From positions 1,591,995 to 1,655,994 of the forward strand of contig NC_033642.1 of assembly GCF_001540865.1 (NCBI RefSeq): DNA of 64,000 nt, written 5' to 3'. The first letter of the stretch is position 1; the number at the start of each line of letters is the position of its first letter. Shown in pieces: positions 51,285 through 63,534 of this stretch. Under the pieces are notes generated by a model. It had not been told where the DNA came from. It searched no databases and was given only the letters and a program-made list of their open reading frames with translations. A program made the translations under genes and the position numbers. Source of the stretch: Ananas comosus. Its lineage: Eukaryota > Streptophyta > Magnoliopsida > Poales > Bromeliaceae.

Positions 51285-54200
51285 ATGGCTCACGCGCTCC
51301 GCGGCGGCGCCACCCTCCGCCGCCTCCTCCGCCTCCCCCGTGGCGGCGCCGCCTCCGCCGCCGCCGCAGCCGACGCAGAGGAGCGCATCACCAACCCCGT
51401 CCTCTTCGCCTCCCATGGCCTCAGGTATCGCAAGCTCGAGGTCATCCTCACCACGGTAAGACCCACTCCATCGATCTCCACCACCAACCAATCTCTCCCT
51501 CCTCCATTTCGTTCCCGTTTTGATCCGTTTCGATCCGATTCTTGTAGACGATCGACAAGTTGGGAAGAGCCGGGGAGACGGTGAAGGTGGCGCCGGGCCA
51601 TTTCCGCAACCACTTGATGCCTAAGCTCCTAGCGGTGCCCAACATTGAGAAGTACGCTTTCCTCATCCGGGAGCAGCGCAAGGTTCGAATGCGACACCCC
51701 TTTTTGTATTCTTACTCTTTCGGTTCTCGTCGCGCGGCGGATGTTCGATGGAATGTCCAATAGAGTTTTGTTTGAAATTTTAGTCTTTTCTTGTTGTATA
51801 AGATGATACATTACAAATTTTGTCAGCAATTCACAATCACGGAACTTCAAATTGTGTTTCAAACTTTAATTGTTGTTCAAATTGGATCACTCTTCAAACT
51901 CCTTTAATTTCCTATAATGATTCAGCTTCCAAGTAATATGTGACGACTACTTGCCAGCTGATTTAGTTGTCATGTTATCTAAAAGCTATTACCTTTTTTA
52001 GTTATGGCATTGTTCCGAAGAGGAGATTTGATAACTGAGTCAGCAGCCATGTCAGCTCAAGAGATGAATTAGATGTATTGTCATCTCTAAGAGATGATGT
52101 GGTAGGTGTCATCTCTAAAGGCGTGTTTGGTTTGAATGATTTGGGGGCTTGAAATAGAAATTGGGACATGATGATATGTTCTATTCCTATTGTCGGTGTT
52201 TGGTTTGAAGGATTGGCATTTTGAGTCCTACCATGGAGGTGGGATTCAAGTTTGATTCCGGAAGGGAGTGAGAAAAGAGCTTTTTTTCACTTACAATTAT
52301 TTAAATTCAAATATTAATCTATTTTTAATTTTAGAAGTAATTATAATTTTAAATTTGAATTTCAATTATGGATTGACAATTTAATTTTTAATTTCTTAAG
52401 TTCAAATTTAAGTTCTAATATAAATTTGATATTTGATATAGTTCTAAATTTAAATTTTGATGTTGAACTTGACTTTGAAATGTGAATTCAAATTTTAAGT
52501 TCAAATTGTGAGTTCAAATTTGATTAAAAATTTGATTTCGGAATTGGTTAGTAACTTTAATATTTAACTATAGTTATATTTTTTGAAGTTCAATTTGAAC
52601 ATGATTCTGATTCCTCTTATGAGCCAAATAAATTATGAGTTTTCATCATTCCATTTTTTATTCTGATCCATTCCCATTCCTATTCTGATTTCAATTCCCA
52701 AATATGCCCTAAGAGATGATGGGGTAGCTGAATTAGCGTCTACTTTGTCATATTGTTAGAAGAACTATTCAAAGTCTAATAAAATGATATTCCATTATGA
52801 TGCAGGACAGGTCAAACCTGTCCTACCAGTAAATACTCCTTAGATGTGGTAGGAAAAATATTTTGCAGAGACAAAATTAAACAAGCAATAAAAATTGTTC
52901 AGATAGGAGATTGTACCATACGACATCCAGCGAATGCATGATTAAACTATTGCGATTAGTCCAGATCATCCACAATCTATTTGCAACATCCTCCTAATCA
53001 TGCTTGTAAATACCGCGTAATCGAATTTCGCCCAACAATAATAATCAAATATCTTGCAAGATCAAAGAGACTAAAATTTTTCTGAAATTTAGGACGATAA
53101 AAAAAACAAGTCTACGAATTTTTCCGAGAAAGAAAAAATAGAAATCAAAATATTCTATCGACCAAGCTCTTATAACCAACGTGAGTCTCTAGTTAAGATT
53201 TTTTCGATTATTTTTCTTACTTTATTAATTTTCTTTTCGAACGTTCTTTTCTTTAAAAAAAAAAAAAAACAGAGTAAATCAAGAATAATCTTCAGATCCA
53301 TATAGCGGGTTCGGGTGCCAACTTGCGCCGCCTTCGTTGATAGACCTGAAACTCGGGCGATGAGACGGGTCGGGTTCGGTCTGCATCACATTACCTTTAA
53401 TGATGATAATCCTTAGAGCAGGATATCAGTTGTTTTGATAATTAAATGCATTCTTTTGGAGAGTTACTTCCTGTTCCTGCTTCATGTACAATTATTTATT
53501 TTAATCAATAGAAGTAGCACAATTACTATCACACTCATTTACAACATGGTACTTTGTTTAAACAGCTTTATCAACGTGAGGAAGAGGAAGCGGGAAAAGA
53601 AGCTCAAATGGCCGATGATGCTTCCCTGGTAAGTTGCATTCTTTATTTCTGTTTCCATCATCTGCCAGAATGTAAAACAGCTTAAGGCCATATGAATTGG
53701 TCTCTTCCATTCCTAAATGTATGTATTACTTATGCTTTACTTATGCTAGTATACGGTGTTGTGTAAGGTTTTCAGTTTTCCTTACTTGGTGTAAACTTGG
53801 TCATTTCATCATCACATTATGACAAAGTCAAAGTTCTGCTAAGGCTGTGTGCCATCGTCAAAGTTGTATCAGTACAGGCAAATGTTACACATCTTTCTTT
53901 TCTCTTCTATTTTGACTCTTATGGAATAATGCTTGTAGATATGATCGGAGGAGAGCTTATGTAGTGCATCAGTGACAGATATATATTTTTTTACGAGGAT
54001 ATTTATTACAATTTGTTGTTTTAATTACCAATATTTCTGTAATCTGGGATTATATGTTTTGTTGCGGTAGTACATAACTTGTTTCTAGAAGGAATTCTCT
54101 TTTCTACATCTAATTTTCCATGAGAGTTAGTGATGTTCCAGTTTGAGTTGGAAGGAATACAATTCTCTACCTCCATGAGAGTTGCACTATAATTTGATCA

Positions 54201-56547
54201 TGTTTCCTTTCTTTTGTTGCTCACTTTCCTCGCTCACAGGACATGGAATAACATAAAATGGAAATGCCATTTAACCATACTTCAAAAATTTGCATATTCT
54301 CAATAGAAGTAAATAGAAGTATGGAGGTATGAGTAGAGGTATGAATAGAGGTATGATATTATCATGCAAGCAAACATAGGTATCAAAATGATCATGTGTC
54401 GTACTACTGCCCTTTCTTTGGAAAGTGATATATCAACTTGACAATGTAGAAGACTTACTGTAAACAAGTCCTCCGACTGATCTTTGAAATGCTTAATGTA
54501 ATGCCAGAATCACTGCTATCTGGTCTAGGATTAAAGTACATAGGAATTTTACCAATCCAAAATACTAAGGTCATATACACCAAAATTGGTATAACAATTA
54601 ATTTTGTTAAGAGTGGATTAAGTTTAGATGTAAAATAAGCAGGGAAAGTAAGGAGGAGTTGAAGGAGACAATGTAGTACGTAAAACGGAAGTGTTTGATT
54701 GAACAAAAAATAGCTGATGAGCTAGTTAAGTACTCAAGTAAGAAAGATCTATTTTATCTAAAATGTTTTGTTCTATTGTTTTATCTGTTGGTGGCATTGC
54801 TCTCTTAAATACTCTGCACATTCATCTGAGTATGAATTGAAGTCCTTTAGAGGTTCAAAATATGGTTGAACCCTGGGCAAATTGCAGAAAAGTAGATTAG
54901 CTGGTCTTTGGGCCTTAGGGTGTGGTTTCAAAATGTAAGTTACAGTGTTGTTTCTGTACTCATTACTGGGTGGATTTGAGAAAATGTCAAGTTTTAGGAG
55001 AATTAAGCTATTACCAATGACCTTGGTGGAAGCACGGAGTACATATTTGAAGAGATCTTTAATATTTGTATTTGCCTAAATATTACATAAATGATGCCAA
55101 GGAACTGAAGTATCCCTGTGCAAAACTAATTTAGCGTATTGTACGATTTACGTCATGTGTGCTTCCTATTGCATTTTTCTTACATTTATTGGATGTATTC
55201 ATACTCTATTGTAGCTAGTCAAATTCTAATGTGCTTTTCATTTGTCTGAAACAGCAACAGGAACTTAAAATGAAAGAATATCAGATGGCAGCAAAGCGTC
55301 TTGATAATGCCCTCTTGGTGAGTAAAAATTTGGTTGTTGTGTACTTTTCTGATGCATTATGTTTCAGTCTACAGAATATTTATTGTGAATGTTTGCTAGC
55401 ATCATTTCAATAAAGAAATGGTGTTAATTACTTGATTTTGCTTGACGTGCAATTGATTCTTCTTTGACATGTGGCGGTGTCAACAGCTCATAATTAGTTG
55501 AAGATTTTTCCATTTCTCTGAATTGAGAAACTCTATGTATTCTTTCGTGGATTGGAGGATTTCAAAAACAGTAGATTAAATTTTTTTCTTTATTCAGCTA
55601 ACTTTGGCAATTTTCCTTTTTTGATTCTTTCAGTGGTTCATTTAACAAAAGCAGGATTATTGTGGTATTAGTTTTTAGCAATGAAAACGGAAGAGAGAAT
55701 CTCAATTAGTATATAATGCTATATAATGTCAAGATTACCGAGGAGAGGGTGCAAGTTTCTGTACTATGCATTTGAAAACCGGCACCTTTTCTAATATATT
55801 CTGTCTACTTTTCATGTTCTCTTTTGATATATGATAATTTGTAAGAGGAACATTCTGTTTCTGGTAAATGTGATATTTTTTCTATCTCAACAGTGCTAAT
55901 TGATTTTACCATCATTTTAATCTTTGAACGGAAACTAAAATAACAGTTTCCAAGTTGCATATATATATATATGTATAATGATGCTTCCAATCAACCTATG
56001 GACGATGATAATTTTTATATTTACTCTCCTACAAAGGACAATGAAAAAATCGTAATGCATGGAATTCCTACTGTTTCATTTGCTGATCAAACTTTGAAAT
56101 ATTGTCTTGATGTACTACCGGCTTCTATACATATGGCTATGACTGTAACTCCTGTAAAATATCACCATAGGTTTTGAGGAGGTTCATCAAGGTTGATAAC
56201 GAATTGCGTTCACCGGTGACAAAGGATGAAATTGTCGAGGAGGTACTTTTCTATTTCCAACCATTTTTCTAAATTTTCTTTTAATCCCATCTGAAAAGAA
56301 AATAATTCATGGATTTTCTTTGCGATGGTATGTTCTTGTAAACCACTGATAACTCTTTTGAGCGATCAAACATCTCAGTATGTTTTTCGTTGCTGAACCT
56401 GGACTAAAATATTTATCTTAGGCCTCTGTTTGTTGCATCTGTTTCATGCTTCTTCAAATCTAATGCCTTTTCTGTGAAACTTCACTCTGCTAATTTTATT
56501 TTCTGCACAAATTTGTCTAGAGTTGAAACTCTCTTTTCTCCTTTTGC

Positions 56548-56588
<41 letters not shown>

Positions 56589-56765
56589 ACACACACACAG
56601 GTGGCTAGGCAACTTTGTATCAATATCCACCCAGATAACCTCCACCTACCGTCGCCGCTGACGTCGCTGGGAGAGTACGAGGTGCCGCTCCGTTTGCCGA
56701 AGGATATTCCGCGACCAGAGGGAAGGCTTCAATGGACTTTGAATATTAAGATCCGCAGGAAATGA
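51285..56765 (+). CDS. Ribosomal protein bL9, mitochondrial-type
   Basis: bL9 is a large-subunit ribosomal protein binding 23S-type rRNA near the L1 side. Exons: 51285-51455, 51548-51682, 53566-53628, 55255-55317, 56171-56242, 56601-56765 (TGA); phases are all 0, total 222 aa. Residues 1-36 are Arg/Ala-rich, consistent with an organelle presequence. The N-terminal L9 domain spans about 50-100: YRKLEVILTTTIDKLG, then GRAGETVKVAPGHFRNHLMP, which matches the bL9 signature (G-rich loop, V-x-V-x-x-G, RN, P), then IEKYAFLIREQRK. A charged helix follows (EEEEAGKEAQMADD), then the C-terminal domain to KIRRK. Compartment is inferred: the sequence resembles plant mitochondrial L9 more than chloroplast RPL9, but I cannot run a comparison. 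Introns hold a MITE and a solo LTR. Confidence 0.93.
52119..52709. mobile_element. Tourist-like MITE (591 bp) in bL9m intron 2
   Basis: Left end AGGCGTGTTTGGTTTGAA, right end TTCCCAAATATGCCC (complement GGGCATATTTGGG). Flanking TAA on both sides (52116-52118 and 52710-52712) fits a 3-bp target duplication. The AT-rich interior (TTAAATTCAAATATT) resembles the element at 63283-63838. Confidence 0.7.
52798..53388. mobile_element. Solo LTR (591 bp) in bL9m intron 2
   Basis: Begins TGATGCAG and ends CTGCATCA, giving TG...CA termini inside an 8-bp inverted repeat. It is flanked by a perfect 5-bp duplication CATTA (52793-52797 and 53389-53393). No coding region or second LTR is present. It begins 88 bp after the MITE end in the same intron. 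Confidence 0.8.
56551..56600 (+). repeat. (TC)17 plus (AC)n tract at the exon 6 acceptor of bL9m
   Basis: A TC microsatellite (56551-56584) and a CACACACACAG tract form the polypyrimidine tract and the acceptor AG directly before exon 6. Length changes here could affect splicing. Confidence 0.9.
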
Positions 56766-56926
56766 CGTAATTTGTAATCACAGCTTCGGAAATTCAACTA
56801 TGCTTTCTATGCCAGTTTTATTATTAGTTTGGAAACTGTTACAGTTAGTTGTCTCAAGCCTCAGTTGAGATGATCTTACAAGATTAAGTCAAATGGAAAG
56901 ATGCAGAGCAGGTCAGTTGATTTTAT

Positions 56927-57533
56927 GTTGTAATTTTGGTGCTAATTTTTGACATTATCCTGTCATGCTTTTGGCAATTTCTAATTTGTTTCCCTCAAGT
57001 TCCCTGCTGTTTCATTCTTTATTATCTATTTTTTGTGGAATTCTCATTTTTTGGGGTTAAAAAAAAAACAGGGGATGCTTGGATTTCACTCTGTTGTTAA
57101 GATTCATGTGGGTGGAATCCCACAGCTATTGTAAATATTTAGAAATCAGAGTTTATAATTTTTTAATATTAATGATAAAAATAGATGGGGCTCGACTTAT
57201 CATGCAACTTTTGACCCAGTCATTGATATTATAAAGGACAAAATAGAAAATAGTAATTAAAGTATTTTTTTTCCTACTGCAGTAATATATTTGTAAAAAA
57301 ATTATAAACTCTGATTTCTAAATATTTACAATAGCTGTGGGATTCCACCCACATGAATCTTAACAACAGAGTGAAATCCAAGCATCCCCTGTTTTTTTTT
57401 TAACCCCAAAAAATGAGAATTCCACAAAAAATAGATAATAAAGAATGAAACAGCAGGGAACTTGAGGGAAACAAATTAGAAATTGCCAAAAGCATGACAG
57501 GATAATGTCAAAAATTAGCACCAAAATTACAAC
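56927..57533. repeat. Perfect 238-bp inverted repeat ending at an N
   Basis: 56927-57164 and 57296-57533 are perfect reverse complements, separated by 131 bp. The right arm stops exactly at the N (57534), and the left arm starts 162 bp after the bL9m stop codon. Perfect arms plus the abrupt stop at an N suggest a foldback chimera in the assembly. A real palindromic duplication is possible but less likely. Confidence 0.95.
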
Positions 57534-57819
57534 NATTTTATTTCAAAATATGAAATTACCATTTTAAACTTAATTTGTTCACTTTTTGTTTAAAAATCAA
57601 ACTTTTTTCACTTATTTTTTGATATTTATACTAAAACTATCAACTATAGGTCATTTAAGTAAATCCTTGAAGTTTTTATTAATTTTCTTTTTTGAAATAA
57701 AATAAAATGTGGAATCAAGCATAACGAAACCTTCTAAGGGGCAAAAATTAAGCTCCTTATTTTTAATCATACCCAAAAAAAAAAAAAATTATACTGATCG
57801 GATATCTTTTTTGACACTT

Positions 57820-58625
57820 GGGTGTGTTTGATTCGAAGCCGGAATCGATATCGGAATCGGAATGACAAGCGGGAACCGCAATTAGAATAATCTATTATCT
57901 GATTCTGGTTGGTTCGTCATCTAAATCGGAATCGGTTCCCAATATGAGTGTTTGGTTTAAATAAATATAAAAAACGTAATCAAATTAATATGTCAATATA
58001 TTTTTATAATATATTAGCTTAAATTCAAACTAAAAATTAAATATTAAAAATTTATATCAAAATTTTAAATATATTTTTAAAAAATAAAATTTAAATTGAA
58101 CAGATAATTTAAAATAAAAAACTAAATTTAATTTTATTCAAATTCAAATTTAAAATTATAATTATAATTTTAATTTGAATGTATAAATTTAATTTAAATT
58201 TTAAATAAAATTCGAATAAAATTTTAGATTTTAAATTAAAATTAAAATTAAAATTAAAATTAAAATTAAATTTAAATTTAAATTTATAAATTAGATTTGA
58301 AATGCATGATTGAATTTTAATTTTAAATTTAAATTCAAACTTAAATTTATAAATATAATTTTTAAACTTAAACTTATATTTTAATTAAAAAATAAACTTA
58401 AAAAATTAAATTTAATCCAAACAAGTCTATTCCGTCAGGATTTAATTTTCAATTCGACCTCCTAAATCGGATTGAAAAAAAGGATAACCAGGAGGATTCC
58501 TATTCACCCAAAAATTAAAATCAGAATGAAAAATCCTGCATACTAAATACGGACAAACAAATTCATCTATTCCGATTCTAATTTCATAGTAAAAAATAAA
58601 AAAAATGGGTGAACCAAACACACCC
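57820..58625. mobile_element. Tourist-like MITE (806 bp), family 1
   Basis: Ends GGGTGTGTTTGATTCGAAGCC and GGTGAACCAAACACACCC. The same plan and AT-rich interior (AAATTTAATTTAAATTTTAA) as 16184-16886. The 3-bp flanks (CTT and TAT) do not match perfectly, so the target duplication has mutated. Confidence 0.75.
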
Positions 58626-59010
58626 TATAATTGGAAAAATTTTAGAATACAACGGGTGTATTGGTGACGTGGCGTAACAAATTAATCAAATATTTTTCTT
58701 TTAGAGATATATGTCCAATCATGATTGTAAAAAAATATTTGTATTATACTTTTAGTTGAAAAGAAGAAATATAATTGATTTGTTATTGATGATATAGTGT
58801 AAGTGTGATAGTGTAGAATTCCTCCTATAACTGAGGGCTCTTCTTAAACTTTTCACCCACAATTTTCTTTTACAAAAGAAAATATAAAATATCCCTTTGT
58901 ACTCTCCGAAACGAGATAACTCCCCTTCTCCGGTTCTCCCTCCACCTCTCTCTACGACTCTACCCCACTCCACATTATTATATATATGTGTATGTACGTA
59001 TATATAGGAT
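58626..59010. other. Intergenic stretch, no gene seen
   Basis: AT-rich at first, then CT-rich. No gene recognised; a short minus-strand open frame at 58752-58973 has no family features. Confidence 0.5.
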
Positions 59011-59593
59011 GGGACTTTTTTCGAAAATAACTCTGTGAAATTTTATATTTGTCAAACTAGCTCTGTGAAATTTTTATTTGTGAAACTAATCCTCCTCTCG
59101 TCACGTGGGCGCCACGTCAGGGATTCCTCAAAAAGACGGTGAATCGTTCACCGTCTTTGATATTTATTGTGAAGGCGGTGAATGGTTCACCGTCTTCATA
59201 AGGCTGTGAATCATTCACCGTCTTTAGTACAAATCCCTACTCTGCGCAAATCTTTCAAAGTCCATAATATGGTGTCCTTGATAAGACGGTGAATCGTTCC
59301 CCGTCTTCTCGAGGGCACAGAAATGACGGACTTGAGAGGACGGAAAGGGGAAAGGGCAGAAAGAAAAATTTTGCACTAAAGGCGGTGAATGGTTTACCGT
59401 CTTCTAAAGGCGGTGAACCATTCACCGCTTTTACAACAAAAATTACAAAGACGGTGAACGATTCACCGTCTTTTTGAGAAATCCCTGACGTGGTGCCCAC
59501 GTGGCGAAAGGAGGGTTAGTTTTACAAGTAAAATTTTGGTAGGATTATTTCGCCAAAATTGAATTTCTGGAGGGTCATTTTATAAAAAAGCCC
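59011..59593. mobile_element. Inverted-repeat element carrying seven short palindromes, upstream of CDS4/5
   Basis: The outer arms of about 130 bp are inverted: left GGGACTTTTTTCGAAAATAA and CACGTGGGCGCCACGTCAGG; right complement GGGCTTTTTTATAAAATGAC and CACGTGGGCACCACGTCAGG. Between them lie seven palindromes of the form (G)RCGGTGAA-NN-TTCACCGYC at 59132-59158, 59171-59197, 59200-59224, 59283-59307, 59378-59404, 59406-59432 and 59447-59473. Each can form a hairpin with a tiny loop. The element ends about 120 bp before the CDS4/5 start codon. It contains two G-box cores (CACGTG). No protein is encoded. The class is uncertain; a MITE or foldback transposon is most likely. Confidence 0.8.
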
Positions 59594-59657
59594 TATATAT
59601 ACCCTCAATTAACCCATATATATATATATATATATATATCATATATCATATATATAA

Positions 59658-59665
59658 TATAAATA
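59658..59665 (+). promoter_or_regulatory. Candidate TATA box for the CDS4/5 gene
   Basis: TATAAATA at the end of a long AT repeat, 49 bp upstream of the first ATG (59714). If used, the 5' leader would be only about 20 bases long. The surrounding (AT)n tract makes exact placement uncertain. Confidence 0.4.
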
Positions 59666-59713
59666 TATAATGGCGCGGGTGTGAATACCCTCGCTGTGGC
59701 ACCACCTCCACCC

Positions 59714-62700
59714 ATGGCGATGGCGCGCCTCGAGCCCCTCCGCCTCCTCCTCCGCCTACCCCCGCGCCGCCGCTCCCGCCTCTTCGCCGCCGCCTTCGTC
59801 CCCTCCGCGGCCGCCTCGGCGGATCCCGACGACCCCCTCAAGGTACTCTCTGCACCACCCCCCTCCGTCAATTTCGTGCGATTTTGCTCCGATCGGGGTT
59901 TGATCGGTTGTTTCTAGGGTTTGGAGGCGGCGGGGGTGGAGCAGAAGGAAGGGAAGCAAGGGGGGCAGCTGCGGAAGAGAGTGATCTTCGGGCTTGGGAT
60001 AGGGTTCGGCGCCGGAGGGATCGTGGTGGCCGGGGGTTGGGTGTTTACGGTGGCGATTGCCGCCGTGGTGCTCGCCGGGGCCAGGGAGTACTTTGGGCTG
60101 GTTAGGAGTGGGGGGATTACCGCGGGGATGACTCCGCCGCCGAGATACGTTTCGAGGGTTTGCTCTGTTATCTGCGCTCTCATGCCCATACTTACACTGT
60201 GAGTCCCCTGCTTTAAATTTGAGAAGAAGAAGAAAAGAAAAAAAAGATAGAAGAAAAATTAACGAGGAATGCTTGCAAACAACTTAGGTGAATAAATGAT
60301 CTATAGAAGCTAAAGGACTATGGAAGTGACAAAATTCGGCTCTAGGTTTTATTTTCAGTGTATTTTTGAAATGATTCTATTCTTGAATTGAAGTTGTCGA
60401 CACAATCGAACACCATTTTGCTGTTTTGATAGATTGAAACCTTACTTTCTTGCATATATATGTGAAAAACCCATATACATGAATTTTTTTACCTTGCTAG
60501 CTTGTTAGATTTGGGTTTGAGTCGATTTTAGATTCAAACCCTGCTTGATGAATGCCAATGTACTATTTTGTAGGATCCACATGGGAGACATTGAGGCAGG
60601 CATTGCTCGTCTTTAGTATATATTGTTGGGTGCAACTTTTGGGATCCAACCCAACCCTTTCTAGGTTTAGGTTTAGTTGTTTGCTAAATGGGGTCATTGC
60701 TTACCTTTAATATGTTTGCATTGCCTTGTACCTAATTATTTGTATTTCAATGGATTATACAGGCCTAATTGAACAGCTTCGGATTACATCAGAAAAACCC
60801 AACACGACCTTACCAAATTTTCTCATATATTCTACATTTTGTTAAAGACTTTTCAATCAAATTTGTAGTTTTAATTTACGAATAGAAGTTGCAAGTATAT
60901 ACTTATATACTGCATTTTTAGGCAAGAAAAAGAAAAACTAGTACATAGCCTGATACGGCCTGTGCTGAAGAAGTGGACCCTTATTTATGCAGTACTTTGC
61001 AGTAATCTGCATATATTTGTCTAAGAAGTCACATTTGGCTGGTTCAGGTCATACAATATAGATTGTTGTCTATTCTGAATGCTGAAAGCCCGAAATTTTG
61101 CCTCTTATTGAGTTTTGCATTCACCCTCAAGGACTTTTAGCTCTTGTGAAACTATAGTATCATGATACTATTCAGTGCTGTTAATCATACTTTTGCCTTA
61201 TGGTTCTCATGGCTCTCATGGATTTTAGTATATTCTTAATAAGTTGTGTGATTTCTGTCTAATGTTTTTGTTGAATGACCAGGTATTTTGGACACATGGA
61301 TGTTTCAGTAACATCCTCAGCTTTTATTGTTGCAATTGCATTGATTTTACAGAGAGGAAATCCACGTTTTGCACAGCTGAGTAGTGCTGTGTTTGGACTT
61401 TTCTACTGTGGTTATCTTCCTTGTTTCTGGGTTAAACTGCGCTGTGGATTGACTGCTCCTGCACTGAACACTAGTATGTGCCTCATTTCCATTTCTAATA
61501 ATGCATCAATCATTTTTATTTTTATGTTTGATAACTGTATGAGCTATGTGATGGCCTAAATGAAGCTGTCAATGGTTTGATCTGGAAATTGCATTTTGTT
61601 TCTAAAGAGTCTTCTGTGCACTTCATAAGGGATTGTTTCTTTAGCAGTCTTATTATTATAAATCTGTCAATTTGAATTAGATTGCTTTTCACTCAATGCT
61701 ATTAGGTGAAATTGTTCCATCCTGAATTAGATTCCGAATTGTCCGAGTTTCAACTTTTCATCGATTTAGTTGTTTTCTTCAAAACTGATTGAATCGTCTC
61801 TTAGCCATCAAAACAGGTTGAACCGTCCTGATTCAGGGTGAGCTGATCACCTTTGAGAATTAAGCGAAGTTTGAGTATGTATTACACTTAAGAACTGTAG
61901 TGTCATGTATCTAGGCCTAACATTTGTTTATCATTGTACTTATTGAAACTAACATATTTTTTTGCTTTTTAACTTTTTAACTTTTATTTCTGCTGAAAGA
62001 CTACTTATATTTGCATTAACTTTTAATGACCACTAGTGTGCAAAATGGTTTCTAATCGTCTGAAGTGGAGGATTTAATCTTTTTTTTTTTTTTTGACAAA
62101 ACTAAACCTCTTAAAAATCTGCTCAAAAAATAATATACACGTTCCATTTTCATCTCTAACGCTGGTAGATTATTATAACTTCCTGCATATTTGAGCTCAG
62201 CCAGTTAATTTAAATTGGGCAAGTTTAATTTTCTGTTCAATAGGCACATTATTGTTGTTAACATACTGCTTAATATTGGTAACCTAACAATCCTTTTGAT
62301 AATAGCATACTGTCTAGTTTCTCAATATAAATATCAGTTCTTTATCCTTCTATTATAGAAGTTTACTTATTTTATAGCATTTTCATACTGCACCTTTTCT
62401 TGAATCCAAGTTCTCTAGTTATGCGTTATTCAATAGGCCATGGACATCTCTATGGGCCCTTTTTGCCTAACTGGAGTTTCTGTTGTTCATTGATAATACA
62501 TTCACACATAATAATTCTTATGTAGCTCTAGGCATTAGAAAAGATTGGCTAATATTTTTCTTTATTTCCAATACCTTCTTGTTAGCCATAAGATAAGATG
62601 GTTGGTGTGATTGTATTTTTGGACCAGGAATGCAAAAAGAGAATTGATCATTTTTATCAGGCTTTGATGCACTTATGAGAAAAACCTCATTAGGATCCAT

Positions 62701-63170
62701 AAACATAAATCACTGTAATCGGTATCTAATTCTATTTCTCTGTGGTTTATCATCTTCTTAGTTCTCAAAAGCTGTCTGCATTCAATTAGATCTCTTTCAG
62801 TTGCTTTGTTGAGTGCAAAATGTTCTAATATATGGCAAACTGCTATTCAATATGTGGATTTGTTCAGTGAAAGAAAAAGTGTCGTGCCTTCTCTATGTAT
62901 ATTTGTTTTGCCCTACAACTATTTTAATATTTAAGAAGCATTTTATTCTTTGAATGCATATGCTTAACTGTTATATTATGTAACTTCTTAAATTAGCTTT
63001 TATTTTTTGCAATTTACTGACATATTCAAAAGTGAATTCCTGCAGAATTAGGACGCCATTGGCCAGTACTTCTTGGTGGGCAAGCTCATTGGACAGTGGG
63101 GCTGGTTGCAACCTTGATATCAATCAGCAGCATAATTGCCGCAGACACATTTGCTTTTCTAGGTGGAAGG
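59714..63170 (+). CDS. Phosphatidate cytidylyltransferase, chloroplast type (CDS4/CDS5), partial
   Basis: The enzyme makes CDP-diacylglycerol from phosphatidic acid and CTP, for phosphatidylglycerol synthesis in plastids. Four coding exons are visible: 59714-59842, 59918-60198, 61283-61473, 63046-63170. Phases agree, giving 242 codons; the 3' end lies beyond the window. Residues 1-40 are Arg/Leu/Ala-rich, consistent with a transit peptide. QLRKRVIFGLGIG and GGIVVAGGWVFTVAIAAVV begin the membrane domain. MTPPPRYVSRVCSVICALMP, FGLFYCGYLPCFWVKLRCGL and GGQAHWTVGLVATL are hallmarks shared with plant CDS4/CDS5. Asp234 in AADTFAFLGG is a conserved membrane-facing motif of CdsA-type enzymes. The C-terminal CDS signature lies outside the window. 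Another ATG two codons downstream (59720) is an alternative start. Confidence 0.93.
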
Positions 63171-63282
63171 GTATACTTTCAAATATTTGATTGCCCAGAT
63201 TTTTGTTTACAATGAGGTCCTTTTTTTTTAACTTGTTAGCTCTTTGTAAGCATTTTTTTTCCCTCTTGATTGATATATCTTA

Positions 63283-63497
63283 GGGCATGTTCTTTTGGAA
63301 GGATTTGAGGCTTGGAATGAGAATCAGAATGAGCCATTTCTGTTGTTGGTGTTTGGTTGGAGGGATTAGCATTCCGATACCCATTCCGGTGGGAATTGGA
63401 TCCCTCCAAAATGACTCATTTTGGAGGTGGGAGTCAATTTTGATTCTGGGAGGGATTGAGGAAAGAAATCATTTTTTTTCAATAATAATTATTTAAA

Positions 63498-63534
<37 letters not shown>

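Noticed and set aside
58752..58973. 73-codon minus-strand open frame
   Set aside because: Low-complexity, with no domain or splice context.
59132..59473. Regularly spaced repeats resembling a CRISPR array
   Set aside because: The genome is plant nuclear, the repeats are self-complementary palindromes with irregular spacing (2 to about 75 bp), and they lie inside a larger inverted-repeat element.
59255..59500. Open frames across the palindrome array giving repeated peptide motifs
   Set aside because: The repetition follows from the palindromic DNA; frames differ between copies and there is no start context or family.
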